From Xanthomonas sp. CFBP 8443 (lineage in GTDB: Bacteria > Pseudomonadota > Gammaproteobacteria > Xanthomonadales > Xanthomonadaceae): a DNA stretch of 64,000 bases. A program made the position numbers and the translations under genes. The notes beneath the pieces are model-generated. The model had not been told where the DNA came from. It searched no databases and saw only the letters and a list, made by a program, of their open reading frames with translations. The DNA lies in the NCBI RefSeq assembly GCF_025666195.1, contig NZ_CP102592.1, positions 3,658,001-3,722,000 of the forward strand, given 5' to 3'. Positions 1 through 9,351 of this stretch are shown in pieces; the first letter of the stretch is position 1; the number at the start of each line of letters is the position of its first letter.

Positions 1-959
1 GCAGCCTGCTGATCTTCGGCCAGGGCGCGATCCTGTGCCATCCGTGGGTGATGAAGGAGATGAAGGCCGCCGGCAATCCGGACCACAAGGCCGGCGTCGA
101 CGAGTTCGACCGCAACCTGTTCGGTCACATCGGCTTTGCCATCTCCAACGCGGTGCGCTCGCTGTGGTTCGGCCTGACCGCCGCGCGCATCGGCGCCGCC
201 CCGGGCGACGCCTACACCCGCCGCTTCTTCCGCAAGCTGGACCGCTACTCGGCGAACCTGGCACTGATGGCCGACGTGTCGATGCTGATGCTCGGCGGCA
301 AGCTGAAGTTCAAGGAATCGCTGTCCGGCCGCCTGGGCGACGTGCTGAGCCACATCTACATGACCAGCGCGATGCTCAAGCGTTACCACGACGACGGCGC
401 GCCGGCGACCGACCAGCCGCTGCTGGCGTGGGCGTTCCACGACAGCGTGCACAAGATCGAGCTGGCGCTGTCGGCTGCGCTGCGCAACTTCCCGATCCGC
501 CCGGTGGGCTGGCTGATGTGGGCGCTGATCTTCCCCTGGGGCCGCCGCGCCGAAGCGCCGGGCGACCGCCTGGGCCACCGCGTCGCCGCGCTGCTGATGA
601 CCCCGAACGAAGCCCGCGACCGGTTGGGCCAGGGCGTGTTCCTGACCCCGTGCGAGAACAACCCGGGCGGGCGCATCGCCAGCTATCTGACCAAGGCGGT
701 GCTGGCCGAGCCGGTCGAGCGCAAGTTCCTGAAGGCGCTCAAGAGCAAGGGCATCGAGGCGCTGGACTTCGCTTCGCAGCTGGACGAGGCGGTGCGCGAA
801 GGCGTGCTGTCGGCCGACGAGCGCCGCCAGCTGGAGGAACTGCGCGAGATCACCATGGACACGATCAGCGTGGACGACTTCGACGCCGACGAACTGCGCT
901 CGGCCAGCTACTACCACCGCGCCACGGCCGGCGACGACCATTCGCGCGAAGCGGCCTGA
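1..959 (+). CDS. fadE: Acyl-CoA dehydrogenase FadE, C-terminal part (5' end outside window)
   Basis: The reading frame is open from the first bases and ends at TGA 957-959, so about 318 codons of the 3' part are seen. The visible part matches the C-terminal region of the long bacterial FadE proteins: a helical acyl-CoA dehydrogenase segment followed by the DUF1974-type tail (GWLMWALIFPWGRR, then LMTPNEARDRLGQGVFLTP). FadE catalyses the first oxidation step of fatty acid beta-oxidation, making the trans-2-enoyl-CoA. The tail after about codon 180 is characteristic of this subfamily and absent from ordinary acyl-CoA dehydrogenases. A strong hairpin follows at 1029-1056. Family assignment is confident; the start and N-terminal half are not visible. 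Confidence 0.88.
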   Translation, partial: SLLIFGQGAILCHPWVMKEMKAAGNPDHKAGVDEFDRNLFGHIGFAISNAVRSLWFGLTAARIGAAPGDAYTRRFFRKLDRYSANLALMADVSMLMLGGKLKFKESLSGRLGDVLSHIYMTSAMLKRYHDDGAPATDQPLLAWAFHDSVHKIELALSAALRNFPIRPVGWLMWALIFPWGRRAEAPGDRLGHRVAALLMTPNEARDRLGQGVFLTPCENNPGGRIASYLTKAVLAEPVERKFLKALKSKGIEALDFASQLDEAVREGVLSADERRQLEELREITMDTISVDDFDADELRSASYYHRATAGDDHSREAA

Positions 960-1028
960 TCCAAACCGGCCAGTTCCACACCGGCCTGCTTCAAAACCGG
1001 CAACATCCACGCCGGCGACACGCTCACC

Positions 1029-1056
1029 ACGACGGCGGACTTCGGTCCGCCGTCGT
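1029..1056 (+). terminator. Hairpin with TTCG loop downstream of fadE
   Basis: A perfect 12-bp stem (ACGACGGCGGAC pairing with GTCCGCCGTCGT) closes on a TTCG tetraloop at 1041-1044 and is followed by a short ATTT. It most likely ends or attenuates fadE transcription. It sits just before the ribosome binding site of the next gene. Confidence 0.65.
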
Positions 1057-1074
1057 CATTTGGAGACGCACACC

Positions 1075-1551
1075 ATGAGCCAACTGCTGTCGCTCTATCA
1101 ACGCATGCAACGCTGGCCGGCTGGGCAATGGCTGTTCTCGCGCGCGGTGTGCTTCAAGGCACCCTATTTCGCCAGCATCGCCCCGCGTATCACGGTGCTG
1201 CAGCCGGGCCGCTGCGAGGCGCGCTTCGCGCATCGGCGGCGGGTCAGCAACCACCTGGGCACGGTGCATGCGATCGCGCTGTGCAACCTGGCCGAACTAG
1301 CCGGCGGGGTCATGGTCGATGCCAGCCTGCCGCCGTCGATGCGCTGGATCCCGAAAGGCATGCGCGTGGAATACCGCAGCAAGGCCCGCGGCACGATGCA
1401 CGCGGTGGCGACGCCGGACGTGGCGATCGTGGCCGCCGACAGCGGCTACGAAATGCCGGTCAGCGTGGAGATCCGCGACGAAGGCGATCAGGTCGTGTTC
1501 TTCGCCAGCATCGCCATGTGGGTGTCGCCGCGCACGAAGGCGAAGGGCTAG
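1075..1551 (+). CDS. DUF4442 hotdog-fold protein, probable thioesterase
   Basis: The product is 158 aa. The ATG at 1075 is chosen because TGGAGA stands 9 bases upstream; an in-frame TTG at 1060 overlaps that site and is unlikely. The protein resembles the DUF4442 branch of the hotdog superfamily, whose members act on acyl-CoA thioesters. The HLGTVHAIALCNLAELAGG segment near residue 60 is the central hotdog helix region. It lies directly behind fadE on the same strand, which suggests a role in acyl-CoA metabolism, although the hairpin between the two may separate transcripts. The substrate is unknown. Confidence 0.75.
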   Translation: MSQLLSLYQRMQRWPAGQWLFSRAVCFKAPYFASIAPRITVLQPGRCEARFAHRRRVSNHLGTVHAIALCNLAELAGGVMVDASLPPSMRWIPKGMRVEYRSKARGTMHAVATPDVAIVAADSGYEMPVSVEIRDEGDQVVFFASIAMWVSPRTKAKG

Positions 1552-1566
1552 GCAGCTGCGCGGCGC

Positions 1567-1920
1567 TCAAGACGCCAGCAATAGCGCCGCGATCGCCAGC
1601 GCCGCCGGCAGCGCCTGCACGTAGAGGATCCGGCGGCTGACGCTCCAAGCGCCGTACAGGCCGGCCACGACCACGCAGCCGAGGAAGAACAGCATCACGT
1701 CCACCCGCTGCGCCGCCACGCCCCAGCCGAGGCCCGCGGCGAGAAAGCCGTTGTACAGGCCCTGGTTGGCCGCGAGCACCTTGGTCAGCTGCGCCTTTTC
1801 CGGCGTGTTGCGGAACACCTTCATGCCCAGCGGCCGGGTCCACAGGAACATCTCCAACACCAGGAAATACAGGTGCAGCAGCGCCACCAGGCACACCAGG
1901 ATCGAGGCCAGCAGGGTCAT
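1567..1920 (-). CDS. DUF1304 small integral membrane protein
   Basis: The product is 117 aa and begins MTLLASILVCLVALLHLYFL. An in-frame TTG six codons upstream is possible but less likely. Four hydrophobic segments cover most of the chain, with the family pattern LEMFLWTRPLGMKVFRNTPE between the first two. DUF1304 proteins are small inner-membrane proteins of unknown function. The gene faces the preceding gene and shares direction with the transporter upstream of it, separated by about 90 bp. No regulatory feature is evident. Confidence 0.75.
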   Translation of the reverse strand: MTLLASILVCLVALLHLYFLVLEMFLWTRPLGMKVFRNTPEKAQLTKVLAANQGLYNGFLAAGLGWGVAAQRVDVMLFFLGCVVVAGLYGAWSVSRRILYVQALPAALAIAALLLAS

Positions 1921-2010
1921 GCGCGCGTCCGTCGGCAAAAGAGAAGACGCACAGCATAGCCGCTGGCGCTGCGGCGGGCATCGCGGCCCAGCAACGCATG
2001 TCGGCGCGGA

Positions 2011-3321
2011 TCAGCGCGTTGGCGGCGGCGTCTCTGCCGCGGTGGGCGCGGCGCTTTCGACGGCACGCGCCAGGCGCCAGCCGATGACGCCCGAGAGCGT
2101 GGCCGCAATTGCGGCCAGCGCGGCGAAACCGGGTACGCCCATGCCCAGCGCGCGCAGGCCGTTCATCGCCGAGGCGACCGCCACGTCGCCGGCACGCCAG
2201 ACCGCGGTGTCCACCGCGTTCTTGCCCTGGTAGCGCAGTTGCCGCGGCACGCGCGTGTACAGCGATTCCCGCGCCGGGCCGACCATGCCGTAGGCCAGCG
2301 AACGGGTGATCACCAGCGGCAGCACCACCCAGGGCACGATCCACACCGCCAGGGCATAGGGATCGGGCGACAACGCGGTCGCGACCAGCGTGCCCACGCT
2401 GATCAGCGCCCATAGCGCGATCACCGCGCCTGCGCCCTTCTTCACCAGCAGCCAGCGGGTCAGGGTGATCTGCACGACGATCTGCAGCGCGTTGGTCAGC
2501 ATGTCGATGTTGGCGGCGAACTGGGTGCGCTCGACCGCGTTGTGGAAGGTGGCGCCGGAATAATCGGTCATCAGCGCGTAGCCGACCGTGCCGATGCAAT
2601 CGCCCAGCAGCATCAGCAGCGCCATGCCGCGCATGAACGGATTGGCCAGGATCTGCTTGAGGCCGTCGAACATGCCGCCGCCGACCGCCGCCTCGTGGCC
2701 GGCGTCGTGGCGGCGCGCGCCATGCACCCGCGCCCAGCGTCCGAGCAGGATCACGCACACCAGCGCGACGCCGAGCAGCGCCGCAGACACCACCAGCAAT
2801 GGCGCCACGCCGATCACCCCGACCAGCCCGCGGGTCAGCAGCGGGCCGGCCACCGCGCCGGCGGTGCCGCCCAGTCCGATCAGCGGGAACAGCCGCCGCG
2901 CCTGTTCGTTGCTCCAGATGTCGGCCATGAAGCTCCAGAACACCGACACCACGAACAGGTTGAACACGCTGACCCAGACGAAGAACACGATGCCCAGCGC
3001 GCGCGGGCTGAGCCCGCCATGGCCGCTGAACAGCGGCACGAAGCCGAGCAGGCACAGCGCGAAGAACACGTACACCGCCGGCACCACGATCCGCCGCGGC
3101 CAGCGCGCCGCCATCCACGCGAACAGCGGGGTCAGCAGCAGCGTGGCGACGAAGGTGGCCATGAAGAACCAGGGCAGCTGGGTCGAGCCGACCGCCGCGG
3201 ACAGCTGTTCGCGTACCGGCCGGATCACGTAGTACGCCGACAGCACGCAGAAGAAATAGACGAAGGACAGCAGCACCGCGCGCAGCTCGCCGGTCTGGAC
3301 GCGCTTGTTTTCCGCTTGCAT
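2011..3321 (-). CDS. MFS-like NTP/NDP exchange (ATP:ADP antiporter family) transporter
   Basis: The product is 436 aa. The start is placed at the ATG of MQAENKRVQTGELRAVLL because the 35 upstream in-frame codons are arginine/alanine rich and look non-coding. The signature SFVYFFCVLSAYYVIRPVREQ, with the following 10-12 hydrophobic segments, is typical of the bacterial proteins annotated as ATP:ADP antiporter-like MFS transporters. In free-living bacteria the substrate is not established, so nucleotide exchange is only a family name here. The gene is divergent from the GMC oxidoreductase, with a shared 176-bp intergenic region. Confidence 0.75.
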   Translation of the reverse strand: MQAENKRVQTGELRAVLLSFVYFFCVLSAYYVIRPVREQLSAAVGSTQLPWFFMATFVATLLLTPLFAWMAARWPRRIVVPAVYVFFALCLLGFVPLFSGHGGLSPRALGIVFFVWVSVFNLFVVSVFWSFMADIWSNEQARRLFPLIGLGGTAGAVAGPLLTRGLVGVIGVAPLLVVSAALLGVALVCVILLGRWARVHGARRHDAGHEAAVGGGMFDGLKQILANPFMRGMALLMLLGDCIGTVGYALMTDYSGATFHNAVERTQFAANIDMLTNALQIVVQITLTRWLLVKKGAGAVIALWALISVGTLVATALSPDPYALAVWIVPWVVLPLVITRSLAYGMVGPARESLYTRVPRQLRYQGKNAVDTAVWRAGDVAVASAMNGLRALGMGVPGFAALAAIAATLSGVIGWRLARAVESAAPTAAETPPPTR

Positions 3322-3439
3322 CGGCTCGCCGTTCGCCGTGTGGTTGCGCGCACGGTAGCCGATGCACTGCAACATCGCCAGCGCTGCGGCCCGCGCGCAG
3401 GCCCGGCGCCGCGGCGCCGCATGCACGTTGCGGCGCGCC

Positions 3440-3451
3440 GAGCATATGCTC
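3440..3451. promoter_or_regulatory. 12-bp palindrome in divergent promoter region
   Basis: GAGCATATGCTC is a perfect palindrome lying between the divergent transporter and GMC oxidoreductase starts. It could be an operator for either gene. There is no independent evidence for binding. Confidence 0.25.
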
Positions 3452-3497
3452 TATCCGCGGCGTCTAGCGTCGGCGCCACGAAACAGGGGAACCGCGG

Positions 3498-5093
3498 GTG
3501 TACGACTACATCATCATCGGCGCAGGCTCGGCGGGCTGCGTGCTGGCCAACCGGCTCAGCGAGGATCGCGACTGCAAGGTGCTGCTGATCGAGGCCGGGC
3601 CACGCGATCGCAATCCCTTCATCCACATGCCGGCGGGCCTGGCGCGACTGGCCGGCAACCGCCGCATCAACTGGAACTACCTCACCGCGCCGGAGCCGGC
3701 CTTGAACGACCGGCGCCTGTGGTGGCCGCGCGGCAAGGTGCTGGGCGGCTCCAGTTCGATCAACGCGATGTGCTACGTGCGCGGCGTGGCGGCCGACTAC
3801 GACGACTGGGCCGCCGACGGCGCCGAGGGCTGGGACTGGCGCGGCGTGCTGCCCTATTTCCGGCGCAGCGAACGCAACAGCCGCGGCGGCGATGCGCTGC
3901 ACGGCGGCGACGGGCCGCTGCACGTGTCCGATCTGCGCTACCACAACCCGCTCTCGGACGTGTTCATCGCCGCCGGGCAGCAGGCCGGCTTCGCCCACAA
4001 CCCCGATTTCAACGGACCGCAGCAACAGGGCGTGGGCCTGTACCAGGTCACCCAGAAGAACGGCGCGCGCTGCTCGGCGGCGGTCGCCTACCTGGCCCCG
4101 GCGCAGGCGCGCGACAACCTGCAGGTGATCACCGACGCGCTGGTGCTGCGCCTGCTGGTCGAGGGCGAGCGCGTGGTCGGCGTGGCCTATGCGCAGCGCG
4201 GCAGCGAGGTGCATGCGCGCGCCGCGCGCGAGGTGCTGCTCAGCGCCGGCGCGGTGAACTCGCCGCAGTTGCTGATGCTGTCGGGCATCGGCCCGGCCGA
4301 CGAACTGCGACGCCACGGCATCGCGGTGCGCCTGGACCAGCCGCAGGTCGGCGCCAACCTGCAGGACCACCTGGACGTGTGCACGCTGTACCGCACCCGC
4401 CCGGGCATCAGCTACGACCGCCGCAACCAGCTGAAGATCGCCTTCGACTATTTCCTGCGCGGCCACCGCGGCGCCGGCAGCAGCAACATCGCCGAGGCCG
4501 GCGGCTTCATCCGCTCGCCGCTGGCGCCGGACGCGCGCGCCGACATCCAGCTGCATTTCGTGCCGGCGATGCTCGACGACCACGGCCGCAACCGCCTGCC
4601 CGGCGACGGCTTCACCCTGCACGCCTGCCACCTGCAGCCGCGCAGCCGTGGCCGCCTGTCGCTCAACGACGCCGACCCGCGCACGCCGGCACGGCTGCAG
4701 GCGAACTACCTCAGCGATCCCGACGGCTTCGACCTGCGCATGCTGGTGGAATGCGCGCGCCTGGCGCGGCGCATCCTGCAGCAGCCGGCGTTCGATCCCT
4801 GGCGCGGCGCGCCGCTGCTGCCGGCGCGCGAGGACCTGGACGAGGCCGGCCTGATCGCCTACATCCGCGCCAAGGCCGAGACCATCTACCACCCGATCGG
4901 CACCTGCCGGATGGGCAACGATGCGCAGGCGGTGGTCGATCCGCAGCTGCGCCTGCGCGGGCTGGAAGGCGTGCGCGTGGTCGACGCGTCGGTGATGCCG
5001 CGCCTGGTCAGCGGCAACACCAACGGCCCGACGATGATGATCGCCGAACGCGCCGCGGACCTGATCCGCGGCCGCAGCGCGCTGCGCGACTGA
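3498..5093 (+). CDS. GMC family oxidoreductase (choline dehydrogenase-like)
   Basis: The product is 531 aa, starting at GTG 3498 (MYDYIIIGAGSAGCVLANRL). The N-terminal GAGSAG is the FAD-binding dinucleotide motif. GKVLGGSSSINAMCYVRG near residue 78 is the first GMC signature, and GAVNSPQLLMLSGIGP near residue 250 is the second. The C-terminal HPIGTCRMG carries the catalytic histidine, and GNTNGPTMMIAERAADLI is the terminal FAD contact. These enzymes oxidise alcohols with FAD; the substrate cannot be told from sequence. The length fits choline dehydrogenase and alcohol dehydrogenase AlkJ types. No signal peptide is seen, so it is probably cytoplasmic or membrane-associated. Confidence 0.9.
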   Translation: MYDYIIIGAGSAGCVLANRLSEDRDCKVLLIEAGPRDRNPFIHMPAGLARLAGNRRINWNYLTAPEPALNDRRLWWPRGKVLGGSSSINAMCYVRGVAADYDDWAADGAEGWDWRGVLPYFRRSERNSRGGDALHGGDGPLHVSDLRYHNPLSDVFIAAGQQAGFAHNPDFNGPQQQGVGLYQVTQKNGARCSAAVAYLAPAQARDNLQVITDALVLRLLVEGERVVGVAYAQRGSEVHARAAREVLLSAGAVNSPQLLMLSGIGPADELRRHGIAVRLDQPQVGANLQDHLDVCTLYRTRPGISYDRRNQLKIAFDYFLRGHRGAGSSNIAEAGGFIRSPLAPDARADIQLHFVPAMLDDHGRNRLPGDGFTLHACHLQPRSRGRLSLNDADPRTPARLQANYLSDPDGFDLRMLVECARLARRILQQPAFDPWRGAPLLPAREDLDEAGLIAYIRAKAETIYHPIGTCRMGNDAQAVVDPQLRLRGLEGVRVVDASVMPRLVSGNTNGPTMMIAERAADLIRGRSALRD

Positions 5094-5129
5094 GCCGCCG
5101 CGCCGGCGCGCGCTGCCGCCGGCCGCGTT

Positions 5130-6026
5130 TCAGCGCGCGCGCCCGGCCAGCCACACGCCCAGCGCCGCCAGCGCGAAGCCGCACAGCTTCAGCGCGGTCA
5201 GGTGCTCGCCGAGCAGCACATGGCCGAACACCGCGGTCACCGGCGGCATCAGGAAGAACAGGCTCGCCACCTGCGTGGCCGCACCGCGCCGCAGCAGCAG
5301 GAACAGCAGCGCGAAGCCGCCGATCGAATTGACCAGCACCAGCCATGCCATCGCCGCGACGAAGCCGTCGCTGGCCTGGAAGCGGAAGCCTTCCCACGCC
5401 GCCAGCGGCAGCAGCACCAGCGTCGCGGCCGCGTTCTGCACCGCCAGCCCGACGCGCAGGTCGAGCTGCGCGGCATGCCGCTTCTGGTACAGGGTGCCGG
5501 CCGCGATGCCGAACAGGCCCACCAGCAACGCCAGCCAGCCGCCCCACGGGGTGGCGCCGTCGATGCGGTCGGCGGCGACCGTGGTGACGCCGGCGAAGCC
5601 CAGCGCCATGCCCAGCCACTGCGCGGCGCGCAGCCGCTGGCCGCCCCACCACGGGCTGGCCCAGGCCACCAGCAACGGCATCGCCCCGATCACCAGCGCG
5701 GCCACGCCCGAGCCGGTGCCCAGCGCGAACGCCGCGTACACCCCGCCGAACTGCAAGGCCAGCATCAACACCCCGGCCACCGCGCTGCGTGCCAGCTCCT
5801 GCCGCGGCAGCGCCCGCAAGCGCGTGGGGCCGGCGGCCAGCGCGAAGCACACCGCGGTGAGGCCGAAGCGCCACAGCAGCGCGGTGAACGGCGCGGCATG
5901 CGCCACCACCTGCTTGCCGGCGATGTAGCCGGTACACCAGACCAGCACGAAGGCCAGGCCCAGCCAGGTCGCGGCGGCGGGCGCCGCACGCGCGGTGGGG
6001 ATCGGGGGAAGGTCGGGATCGGGCAT
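5130..6026 (-). CDS. DMT superfamily (EamA) transporter
   Basis: The product is 298 aa. It shows ten hydrophobic segments arranged as two EamA repeats. The WCTGYIAGKQVVAHAAPFT segment near residue 35 is the conserved first-repeat motif, and the second repeat ends FFLMPPVTAVFGHVLLGE. Members export small metabolites or amino acids across the inner membrane; the substrate is not predictable. The gene converges with the GMC oxidoreductase (36-bp gap) and diverges from the serine hydrolase. Confidence 0.85.
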   Translation of the reverse strand: MPDPDLPPIPTARAAPAAATWLGLAFVLVWCTGYIAGKQVVAHAAPFTALLWRFGLTAVCFALAAGPTRLRALPRQELARSAVAGVLMLALQFGGVYAAFALGTGSGVAALVIGAMPLLVAWASPWWGGQRLRAAQWLGMALGFAGVTTVAADRIDGATPWGGWLALLVGLFGIAAGTLYQKRHAAQLDLRVGLAVQNAAATLVLLPLAAWEGFRFQASDGFVAAMAWLVLVNSIGGFALLFLLLRRGAATQVASLFFLMPPVTAVFGHVLLGEHLTALKLCGFALAALGVWLAGRAR

Positions 6027-6306
6027 GCGGCATGATCCCGCAGCCGCGCGGCGACGTCACTGTGGGCAACGGTTCAGCCAGGCCCGCGGGCGGTCGCAGC
6101 GGCTTCGGCACATCGGTTGCATGCGTTTCCAGGCATACGTTACGCCGTCGCGGCAGCCGCTGCGGACGGCGCACTGCCGGCCGTGTCGGCCCGGCAAAAT
6201 CACCAGCAGGATCAAGACGATGCCCATTCATCTTCTCCCGGTTTGTGCAATGGCGAAAAGCGGCGCTAGAATCGGTTTCGGCAGTACCTCACAGGCCACA
6301 CGCGCG

Positions 6307-7695
6307 ATGAAACAGAACAGCAGGCACCGGCTCCTTCGACCGGTGGCAACCGGGTTGCTCGGGGCATTGCTGCCCTTTGCGATGTCCTCCACCGCGCAGA
6401 CGCCGGCGCCGTCGCAGCCGCTGCCGCCGCCGATCTACACCGAAGCCACGCGCTACACCTCGCCGACCCAGCCGCTGCCGTACCGCGCCTCGCTGCCGGA
6501 CAGCAAGGTGATGCCGCTGGCCACGGACTTCGATGTCGCCAGCCTGGAAGCGATGGCCGAGCAGCTCACCTACGGCGAGCGCGTGCCCGGCCTGGCGGTG
6601 GCGATCGTGCACAACGGCCAGGTGGTCAGCGCGCGCGGCTACGGCGTCACCGACGTCAACCGCCCCGAGCCGGTCGATGCGCACACCGTGTTCCGCCTGG
6701 CCTCGCTGTCCAAGGCCTTCGCCGGCACCATGGCCGGCCTGCTGGTCAACGACGGCACCCTGCGCTGGGACAGCAAGGTCACCGACTACGTGCCCGGCTT
6801 CCAGCTCAGCGATCCGGTCGCCACCCGCCAGTTGAACGTGGCCGACCTGCTCAGCCATCGCGTCGGCCTGACCTACAACGCCTACGACCGCGACGTCGAA
6901 TCCAACGCCGACTACTACACGCTCAGCCACAAGCTCGCCTACGCCCCGCTCAAGTGCGCGCCGGGCGAGTGCTACGCCTACCAGAACGTCGCCTTCAGCC
7001 TGATCGGCGACGTGGTGTTCGCCGCCTCCGGCAGCTTCTACGAGCAGTCGGTGGAGCGCCGCATCTTCAAGCCGCTGGGCATGAACGACGCCAGCATGGG
7101 CCTGGCCGGCATCCAGGCCAGCCCGCGCTGGGCGCGCCCGCACGTGCGCAGCCGCAACGGCTGGGTGTCGCTGATGCCCAAGCCCACCTACTACCGGCTG
7201 GCCCCGGCCGCCGGCGTCAACGCCAGCATCAGCGACATGGCGCAGTGGCTGATCGCGCAGACCGGGCATCGTCCGGACGTGCTGCCTGCGCCGCTGCTGG
7301 CGACGCTGCACGCGCCGCTGATCCTCACCCCCGGCGAGATGCGCTCGGGCTGGCGCCGCGAGCGGGTCAACTCGGCCAGCTACGCGCTGGGCTGGCGCGT
7401 GTTCGATTACTCGGGCCACCAGGTGGTGTTCCATGCCGGCGCCGTGCAGGGCTATCGCGGCCTGGTCGCGCTGGTGCCGGAACGCGACCTGGGCGTGGCG
7501 ATCCTGTGGAACGGCGAGAGCGGCCTGCCTTCCGGCCTGCTGCCGACCATCCTCGACCGCGCGATCGGCCTGCCGACGCAGCGCTGGCTGGACGTGGATA
7601 CCGACTTCGGCAGCGACAACATGATGGCCGAGCGCCCGGATCCGAAGGACAAGAAGGGCGCGTCCGCGTCCAAGTCGGTCGCCTCGCCGCACTGA
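6307..7695 (+). CDS. Exported serine hydrolase (class C beta-lactamase fold)
   Basis: The product is 462 aa from the ATG at 6307, chosen because it opens a signal peptide (KQNSRHRLLRPVATGLLGAL) cleaved near MSSTAQ. The SxxK motif is LASLSKAF near residue 138, the YxN motif is CYAYQN near residue 225, and the third-box HAG appears in FHAGAVQGY near residue 378. This is the beta-lactamase/esterase EstB/penicillin-binding-like family, working in the periplasm on peptides or esters. The in-frame extension upstream lacks a ribosome binding site. No partner gene is apparent. Confidence 0.85.
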   Translation: MKQNSRHRLLRPVATGLLGALLPFAMSSTAQTPAPSQPLPPPIYTEATRYTSPTQPLPYRASLPDSKVMPLATDFDVASLEAMAEQLTYGERVPGLAVAIVHNGQVVSARGYGVTDVNRPEPVDAHTVFRLASLSKAFAGTMAGLLVNDGTLRWDSKVTDYVPGFQLSDPVATRQLNVADLLSHRVGLTYNAYDRDVESNADYYTLSHKLAYAPLKCAPGECYAYQNVAFSLIGDVVFAASGSFYEQSVERRIFKPLGMNDASMGLAGIQASPRWARPHVRSRNGWVSLMPKPTYYRLAPAAGVNASISDMAQWLIAQTGHRPDVLPAPLLATLHAPLILTPGEMRSGWRRERVNSASYALGWRVFDYSGHQVVFHAGAVQGYRGLVALVPERDLGVAILWNGESGLPSGLLPTILDRAIGLPTQRWLDVDTDFGSDNMMAERPDPKDKKGASASKSVASPH

Positions 7696-8261
7696 CGCAG
7701 ACGGTCTCCTGATGGATTCGGTGGAAGGCGGCGCGAGCCGCCTTTCTGCTGTCTGCGCGCTGCCTTCGCGGGAGATGCACGGCAGGAGCGGCTTCACCGC
7801 GACGAGATCCGATGGCGACGCAAGCCGGCGACTTCGCCTGATCGGGCCTTGATGAAACCGCTGGGATACGGTCGCGGCTGAAGCCGCTCCTACAGAGGAG
7901 CAGCGCGCGGCACAGGCTCGGCCACCCGGAAGCGTTTGAAGCCGTCGGCTGAAACGCCTTGACTGCGTCGGCCATCGTGTGTCGCCACCACCGCCGCTGC
8001 GGACACTCGCGCAGATGTCCCCTCAAGCGGAGCAGATGTCCCCTCAAGCGGATAAGCCCCTCTCCCGCCGGGAGAGGGGTTGGGGTGAGGGTCCGGGCGA
8101 AGCCTCGCGGCAAGAGGTTGCTGTGAGGATCGGGGTGAAGCCTCCCGTCAGCGAGTGCGCCTGGCGATGCACATCGCCTCGCTGCATAACCCGCGCTACG
8201 CACGCCTCCTCATCCGGAGCTTCGCGCCACCGTTCCCCGAAAAGGGGTGCTGGTCCCGACG
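7696..8261. repeat. Repeat-rich intergenic stretch
   Basis: No gene is supported here. The stretch holds two facing arms of the genome's GTAGGAGCGGCTTCAGCC palindrome (7781-7804 and 7870-7895) and an exact 21-bp tandem duplication at 8011-8052 (GCAGATGTCC, then CCTCAAGCGGA). It also has a perfect 10-bp hairpin at 8057-8079 (CCCCTCTCCC, loop gcc, GGGAGAGGGG). The hairpin followed by TTGGGGTGAGGG is a form widely scattered in xanthomonad intergenic DNA. Confidence 0.7.
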
Positions 8262-8334
8262 GGCGAGGTGGCAGAGTGGTTATGCAGCGGACTGCAAATC
8301 CGGGGACGCCGGTTCAATTCCGACCCAGGTCGCC
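8262..8334 (+). tRNA. tRNA-Cys (GCA), structurally degenerate
   Basis: The D arm GCA...TGC (8271-8285), anticodon loop CTGCAAA with anticodon GCA at 8294-8296, and T loop TTCAATT (8313-8319) identify a cysteine tRNA. Three defects are visible. The outer anticodon-stem pair is G-G (8287/8303). The T stem GCCGG/CCGAC has a C-A mismatch. The 3' acceptor strand reads CC-AGG-TCGCC, so GGCGAGG can pair only if three bases bulge out. The normal discriminator plus CCA end is not clearly encoded. It may be a pseudogene or a damaged copy; a covariance-model score would decide. Confidence 0.6.
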
Positions 8335-8826
8335 ACGAATGGAGATCAGTCAGTCAGGCAAGGCAGCAGGTCGACTCTGCCGCGATGGTTTTGCCTGTAC
8401 GCCAGCGCCGGCTTTTCCACGCTCGCACGCTCCGCGCATCGAGCGCATCGAGCGCGGCAAGCGGCGCATGGAACATGGCGCGGCTGGTCTAAAACGCCAA
8501 GGCTGCAGCGCCGGCATGGCAGCACTGTCGGAATGCCATTGCGCAAACCAAGGAGAAGCCGAACGAACCGGCGAACCTCGCCTGCGACAGCGAAGCAGCC
8601 GCTTGGCGGACGCGCGGCATCGTCACTGCCGGGGAAAGAAGTCCGAATTCGGTGCAGTTCGGGCACGCATCAGGCGGCGACGGAATGCGACGGCGGCCAA
8701 CAGCGTCAGCTCGGGACTGGCCACGGTGCAGGCAACGCGTCGGTGGCAGGTAGGCGGATGACACGTCAGCGGCACATCGACGTCCTGGCAAGCAGCTCGC
8801 CGCGGCGACGGCAACCGGTCGCCCAT
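8335..8826. other. Intergenic stretch without supported gene
   Basis: Several overlapping open frames run through this stretch on both strands, but none has a convincing start, protein family or codon pattern. I see no repeat or RNA structure beyond the terminator that follows. Confidence 0.4.
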
Positions 8827-8866
8827 AAAAAAGCTCCCTCCCCGCTGGGCACCGGGGAGAGAGCTT
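8827..8866 (-). terminator. Rho-independent terminator of the histone-like gene
   Basis: AAGCTC-C-CTCCCCG (8831-8844) pairs with CGGGGAG-A-GAGCTT (8853-8866) with one internal mismatch. The A run at 8827-8832 becomes a U run on the minus-strand transcript. It lies 26 bases beyond the stop of the histone H1-like gene. Confidence 0.85.
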
Positions 8867-8892
8867 AGGTACGGCTATCGGGATGTATCAGA

Positions 8893-9351
8893 TCAGATCA
8901 GCGGCGCGGGCGTTGCCGGCAGTGCGACCGGAGCGGTCTTCTTCTTGCGGGCAGCCGGCTTCTTCTTCGCGACGGCCTTCTTGGCGACAGCCTTCTTCGC
9001 GGCCGGCTTCTTGGCAGCCGACTTCTTGACCGCCTTCTTCGCCGTGGCCTTCTTCGCGGTCTTCTTTACCGCCTTCTTCGCGGTAGCCTTCTTCGCGGTC
9101 TTCTTGGCGGCGGTCTTCTTGGTCGCTGCCTTCTTCGCGGTCTTCTTTACCGCCTTCTTGGCGGTGGTCTTCTTGGTGGTGGCCTTCTTGACGGCCTTCT
9201 TCACCTTGGCGACCTTCTTGGCGACTTTCTTGGCAGCCTTCTTGACCGCCTTCTTTACCGAGATCTTCTTCGCTGCCGGCTTCTTGGCGGCAGTCTTCTT
9301 GACCGCTTTCTTAGCGGCCGGCTTCTTTTTCGCAGCTTTTTTCGTGGCCAT
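8893..9351 (-). CDS. Histone H1-like lysine/alanine-rich DNA-binding protein
   Basis: The product is 152 aa and begins [19 protein letters not shown]. It consists almost entirely of KKA, AKK and TAKK repeats, with a short non-basic tail ending [12 protein letters not shown]. Such proteins resemble the C-terminal tail of eukaryotic histone H1 and bacterial AlgP/HctA-like proteins, and bind DNA non-specifically. The ATG at 9349-9351 has GAGGAG upstream. The repeat structure makes the length prone to variation between strains. A sigma70-like promoter lies about 290 bp upstream, implying a long leader. The open frame continuing further upstream is not coding. Confidence 0.88.
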   Translation of the reverse strand: MATKKAAKKKPAAKKAVKKTAAKKPAAKKISVKKAVKKAAKKVAKKVAKVKKAVKKATTKKTTAKKAVKKTAKKAATKKTAAKKTAKKATAKKAVKKTAKKATAKKAVKKSAAKKPAAKKAVAKKAVAKKKPAARKKKTAPVALPATPAPLI

